In this document: piece after piece, positions 57,740 through 64,000 of the stretch
Layout of the letters: each line of letters begins with the position of its first letter
Position numbering within the stretch: position 1 is the stretch's first letter
Assembly (NCBI GenBank): GCA_947683625.1
Contig: CANTUR010000069.1
Span: 3,782,001-3,846,000 of the forward strand
Source: Mallotus nudiflorus
Lineage: Eukaryota > Streptophyta > Magnoliopsida > Malpighiales > Euphorbiaceae
DNA length: 64,000 bases
Reading direction: 5' to 3'
Notes under the pieces: model-generated
What the model was told of the DNA's origin: nothing
The model's database searches: none
What the model saw: the letters and a program-made list of their open reading frames with translations, nothing else
Translations under genes and position numbers: made by a program

Positions 57740-60700
57740 GCATGATCTAAGTTTTCATCCATTTGCAATAAATTTATGTTCCTTTATTATTACAAAACGT
57801 ATGCTCAATTATCGCATAGGCAAAAACCTGTATACCTATTTCCTCGTAAGTGTGATCTCTTAAGATTTTTGAATCCTTTCAATATTTGACTTGTAAAACA
57901 ATATTCATATATTACTGTAATAAATAGAGCATCATTGTTATTTTTTTAATTTTCTTTGCATGCTATTATCATCTCATATTGTTGCCTTATTATGTGTGCT
58001 ATGAACTTATAAAGAAATTCAAGATTTAAATGTTGAAGAAATCCTGAAGTTTTGTTGCAATATAAAATTTCATCGACATTGACAAAACAATTATAAAATT
58101 AATTTTATTAAATATATTTTTTTATAAATAGTAAATAAAATAACATTATTTATGTTAATTGAAAATTTTGCAAATCTTGAATGCTAATTTTCGCTATTTT
58201 GCAAGAAATTTTTCAGAGAGGTCTTAATAGAAAGATGAAATCAGTCATTGTATCTTTATTTGATTTCACCTTATAAGATAATAAATTTTATAAGGAAAAA
58301 AGAAGTAAATATAAATAGAAAACACTGCATCCATCACTTATTTGATATTTGCAAATTTACAAATACTGTATAATAAAATCCTAGGAGAAACCCAAAATAG
58401 GTTTTCTAGTTAATGATGCCCCATGATGCTATTGAACATAATAGAAGACATAACCAACAAAATATTAATATCCAAAGAATGTGTTGTACAAAATTTCACC
58501 AATGTGACCTTGCTGCATCCTATCAATCAAACAAATGAAAATCATTGACCACCTAAATTTATTCTGCTATAACTATAAAACATCGAAGTCCTAATAAAAA
58601 AACAAATAAAAAAAGTAACAAGGTATAAATTTTAGAAGAAAAAAATGATCTACATGAAAGCACCTAGTTATCCTCATTTGAAGAGCAACCATAACTTTTT
58701 ACATATGTCTAGAAGTGTTGTAGGGCCACTAAAAGTCCCACGAACACCTAGTTTTATTTTCATTTTCTTTAATAGAAAAAAACTCATTCCCAATGGAAGC
58801 AAACGTCAAACATGTAATCAAACATGGAATAACTAAAAGACATCTAATGATAGAAGGAAAGGGATTTTGAAAATGCATTTAGAAAATGAAACTTTTATAG
58901 CAAATTTTGTTGGAAGAAGCATTGAAGACAAACAAACATTTCCAACTTAAAAAAAATGAATTGAAGCTCACAAAACAAATGCAATAATACAATGATGAGA
59001 AAAAAGATACCTGAAAAATTAAACCACAAGAATCTATTTCCAATTTTCAGCTAAAAATTTGATCTTTATAGCTTTCTTTCTTTCTATTTTTTGTTTTGGC
59101 ACATTTTGATGCAAAGTGGTTTCAACTTATACACCAACAAATAAGATAAAACAAAAAGAATGATACTAAAAATTTTTTTAAAATTTATAAATTATGTTTT
59201 TAGATATTTTATGACTTTATCATGGGTTTTAGTTCTTTTTATAATATTTTTCTTGTTATTGAAAAATTAAACCATCAATAATGTATTTCCAATTCTTAGG
59301 AAATTTTTTTTATCTTTGTAGCTTTTTTTTTTCTTTTCTATATGCATTTTATAATTTATTGGAGGAGTCCATGGAGGGATCGGAATTGAATAAGATTAAA
59401 CAACATAAAGATTTTCTCTTTTAATATAAAAAGAAATTTTAATTCAAGATGGAAAACTTTAAGATGTGTAGATGAAAAGATTAGTTACTTTCAAGAATTT
59501 TCTTTAATCAAAGACTAAAGTCTTTTTATGTTTGTTCTTTATTTTTTCACATTATTCTATCAATAATAACGCATAATTTTTGAAGAAATTTTCATGGGAT
59601 TAAAATAATGTATCCATTAACGGGCAGAACAATCACAACCACTTACCCACTACCATTATCATCGTAGTGGTCATTTAACTATATATAAACTTTTAATGGC
59701 AACCACAAGAATGACAAAATTAATTCAGATGGGGATTATAAAGGATGATGTATCATTTAGCAAATAAAAGTAAGAATATAATCTTTAGCCAACTTCACAA
59801 TATTTGTATATCGTTGCTTAAAGATAACACCTGACACTCAACTAATGAAGCCTAACTTTGTATAATTGGCATGCTATCCAACCATAACATTTATTGCAAA
59901 ACATATTATTACCTGTTAATAATTCATAATTTTAATTCAATTACCCACATAACAAACAGTATCAACCACCTAAAATTTTTTACAGTAGTTGTTACAACTG
60001 CCATTAAACAAGCTATCCAAAGATCAACGTAGAAGTCCACCTACCATAGGTCCACAACTTAATGTTAACTTTATTAGCGAGTAATATTTTTTTGAATTTA
60101 AAGTGAATCTTTTCCACTAATTTCTCTAGAATTCATAAAGTTAAAGAAGAATCCATGTTCTTTACCCTATCTTTTTGTTCCAAAATGCTTATTAATGGCA
60201 TATTTTACTAATATAAAATGATAGAAATTAAAAGCTGGGTTCAATTCAGTATTACAAATTTCATATAGCAGCCTTAGTAAACAAATATAAATACCTAAAC
60301 AAATGGAGCACAAAAGATCAAGATGGTGTAATTACCGTAGTGAATTCAAGAAAAGCAATGCAGGTTGAATGATGATAGTTGCCAAGTAGCATCAAGCATT
60401 AAACCTACACAAAGAAAAGTAATATAAGATATAAACTAAAACTGTGAATTGTAGGCTTTCAAGTTTAAAGCATAAGCATCACAAACATCTCCATAAAAAG
60501 GTTCAAGAAGAGCTGAACATTTGCCTCAAAAAATTTTAATATTTAGTGTATGTATTTAAAAATTTGGTAGGGAGAAGCTCACCTAACCATAAGATTGATT
60601 ATAAGGGTGAGGCTAATTTTAATGTCAAGAATAATGATGACTACCAAGGATTTAATACGCAAATGTTTAAGTTGGTAAGAAATAGTAAATATTAAATGTG

Positions 60701-61255
60701 TATTAGTAACTTAGCTATGGCAAAAATCCTCGCATATTTTAGCCACAATAATGCAATGCAATGGAACTAGTTCCCTAGGATCTCTCTAGATACTATAAAA
60801 ATGGAAATTTGGGATTACAATTGTTAAATTCAAATAGCCAGCCACAACAAATGCATTGCATATCTACTACACCCACACAAAGGTATTAAGCTTATATTGT
60901 CTAAATTATTCCACTTTCAAGAATAGCAGAGGAAAAAGAAAAGAAAATAAAGAAAAATATAAAATATAAAATATAAAATGTGCAAAAGTAGGAACACTAA
61001 CTAACCGATGTTCTTTATTGATTCAGACCACCATTTGCTTCAACATATATGTAACCATTTTGTTCAAATAAGCATATCATGACAAAATAACCACAACAAA
61101 CAAATTAGATGAACAAATATGGGAAATAATAAATATATATGATTATATTAGGTTAAAAAAAATTAAAAGAAAAGTCTAAAGATATAGATCAGGTAATTAG
61201 GATATTAAAATTACAAAAGAAAAGAAGATTTTGGTTTATCAATACAACTTAAAAG
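57740..61255. other. AT-rich region without recognisable genes
   Basis: No coding signal or element end identified. A diverged direct repeat of about 85 bp occurs at 59012-59100 and 59259-59345 (gaaaaattaaaccacaagaa / gaaaaattaaaccatcaata, both followed by atttccaatt and a tttatagctttct-like run). A 63-codon open stretch at 58645-58836 has no known motif. Confidence 0.45.
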
Positions 61256-63481
61256 TGAAAGGAATCAGTTATGCAGCTTACAAGCATGGTGAGCACAAGC
61301 TTAATTAGGGTGAAATTTTAAAATTTTCACTTGCATAACCCTTTATAATATGAAGAATTCCATTCCTAAGGATCTATTTTGCATTTTACACATAGATAAA
61401 TAACACAAGAATATGTATAAGTTAACAACATAGGAATTCTAAGTTTAAGAAAACTTACTAACTCCTAAGTTTGATGCAAACTACAATAATTAATTTACAA
61501 GCTATGGATGATTTAGTTTCAACTCTTAAATCAAATGATCAAGCCTCTCAAATGTTAGGCCTCTAGCTTGAAACACCAAAGCTCCACCAAATCACCTTCT
61601 TGCTTAGATTAGATAAGTAGCAAGTAGCCTCTTTAATGACCCTCACACAACTTGCACTAATTTAGTCTCCTTGTAAGAAACACTTAGGGTTTATTTTATG
61701 TATATGTTGTTTCCTTTTAGTGTGTGTCTTTGCAATCTCTAACCTTAGAAATATATTTTAGGTTATGTATATATATGTAGAGAAAGCAAGAACCTTATCA
61801 CTTATAATACAACTTGTTATAATAATTATACAAGTTGTATAAGTGATTAACTAGTGTACAAAAAAGTGTATAAAGAATTGAAAAAATCTCATGTATTATG
61901 TCTACATACATTCTTTACAGATAATCATGCAACCTAATCCTTTTCTTACCGTGGTCAACAATATGCACTTAAGAGATAATGTATGCTTAACAATAAAAAT
62001 TTGACCATATCCTTTTATATGGACTTGGGCTTGGCCTAAGCCCAATCCATCAATCAAATGGGCCTAGATAAGGTTCATGGGCCTTCTCAACATCTTGGAC
62101 TAATTTTGGTCCAAAACCCTTTTGGGCCTAGGTCCAAACAACTTATATCATTAATCCAAGTCCAAATAGAAACAACATATATTATTAATTTAATACTTTA
62201 ATTAATATATCATATTAATTAAGTATTAATTAATAATTAAATCCTTTAATACTTTAATTAATATCTCATATTAATTAATAATTAAATCCTTACTTGAATT
62301 AGATTTCATAATATGCTAGAATCATTGCTTAAAGCATAAATCCAATTTTATTAATCTTAATTAATTGATTAAACAATTTAATCAATAATTAAATTAATAT
62401 TGATGATGATTTGGTGAAACTCTGTTAGGTGTGACTTACTAGGTTCATGTCTAATTGGCAATAAGAAGATAATATCAATACTTGAAATTATTTAAAACTC
62501 CTTTCAAATCTAAATGTGAAAATTCCAATTATATACATTTAGTTCTTATAAGTTGTGAGTGACCCTTAGCATTGATATCACAACTACCCAATTAGAAATG
62601 AATGCATGTATTGATTCACACGAACCCTTTAGTCATAATTACTATGCACTAAAATCCCTTCATTAGAAGATCCCAATAGTCAAGTTTTAGTCAAACTCTA
62701 ATAGCTATATCATATGACCTCATCTTAAGTTATAATTCTTGATAAAAAATTACAAATAATAGAAACACTTTTCTAGCACTGAAACTCTTTCAAGTTGTGT
62801 TATGTTTGTCCTAGCTAGAAACTTATTCATCAAGAACAAACTTAAATAGCATAGGATCTTATCCCAGTTCACTCCAGGCAATGAATCTCATCTTGGTTGA
62901 ACACTCATCCCTACATTTAACCAACTAGAACCACCACACACGATATACCTATGTGTGAATAACATAAATGTGTAAATTGTAACAAACACTAATCACTTAA
63001 ATATGGATGACCATGTTACCTCAAGTCAAAAGACTATATGCACCATTATGACTTAGATTGTGATCGTTGACTATAAGTGAATAACCTCGCGATAAAAAAT
63101 CTAATGTCACTATTTGATCCACCCATCTTATGAGTATTCACATATCTATTTTCATATCTCATATGAAGTAGCATGAGACTCACTACCTCCCACTATTAGT
63201 ATCACATACTAATCAAGGAAAATAGATAAAGTTGATTGTCAAATTAATATTACCCAAATATTAATTTATCGACTATGAACATTTTATAGCATATGTACTA
63301 AATAAATTTGTAGCTCATATTATCAACTCTTAATAATAAATTTATTTAACATGATGCTAATCGATAAATATTCAATTAAATAAACACTTTAGATAATATA
63401 ATATTATTTTATTGTCATTTGAGATAATTTACATTGTCAAAATATCTTATTGATCTTTAGGGCATACCACCTATACTAACA
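61256..63481 (-). mobile_element. Solo LTR, 2226 bp, same family as 8662-11072
   Basis: Minus strand starts TGTTAGTATAGGTGG and ends GATTCCTTTCA, matching the ends of the 8662-11072 LTR (TGTTAGTATAAATG, GATTCCTTCA). Long shared interior phrases include gcatgagactcactacctcc, ggatgaccatgt, and aagttgtgagtgaccc. Flanks aaaag (61251-61255) and aaaat (63482-63486) agree in 4 of 5 bases. Interior has no element body. Confidence 0.82.

Positions 63482-64000
<519 letters not shown>

Overview
This 64 kb window is nuclear DNA from a flowering plant, very probably a dicot. It is strongly AT-rich, carries intron-containing plant-type sequence, has long AT microsatellites, and is packed with LTR retrotransposons and CACTA and Mutator-like DNA transposons. 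I see no intact protein-coding gene. Every coding trace is a pseudogene or a decayed element, so the window reads as a transposon-rich neighbourhood around one duplicated host-gene remnant.

Layout. 1-3742: decayed Ty3/gypsy pol of the Tat type (RT, RNase H, second archaeal-type RNase H, integrase). 4340-5290: minus-strand remnant resembling a plant mobile domain/DUF7745 gene. 5400-7850: 5' end of a copia element (minus) with gag, primer-binding site and an LTR-like region holding a tandem array. 7920-18798: a maze of duplicated blocks belonging to CACTA (En/Spm) remnants, with a solo LTR (8662-11072) inserted and a CACTA terminus near 18798. 20170-21770: a second copia 5' end (minus). 23226-23684: another CACTA-like terminus. 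23685-25900: non-coding repeats and a near-perfect 261 bp tandem duplication. 26156-27612: two inverted-repeat DNA elements.

27613-41881 is the most informative part. It holds promoter-like sequence and a broken gene for translation initiation factor eIF2 beta, followed by a large tandem duplication (unit 1 28477-33906, unit 2 33907-about 41881). Unit 1 keeps exon 1 and the promoter side but lost three middle exons by a 1241 bp deletion. Unit 2 keeps the middle exons but has no promoter or exon 1. Both carry, inside one eIF2 beta intron, a six-copy array whose units look like C/D-box snoRNAs (GGCC stem, ATGATGA box C, CTGA box D, GGCC stem, about 75 nt). Comparing the two units also gives natural empty sites that date and delimit later insertions: a 458 bp inverted-repeat element and a 1508 bp solo LTR.

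42829-64000: another inverted-repeat element with a perfect 10 bp target duplication, a Tat-type solo LTR (43430-45308), a small GRF-zinc-finger-like remnant (45646-46119), two head-to-head Ty3/gypsy chromovirus-like elements (47995-51761 minus; 52058-57735 plus), a gene-poor AT-rich stretch, and a second solo LTR of the 8662-11072 family (61256-63481).

The nonsense and missense changes in these elements are largely C-to-T or G-to-A type (CAG to TAG, CGA to TGA, CGG to TGG), as expected from long-term cytosine methylation. Family assignments are by reading motifs; no database search was possible.
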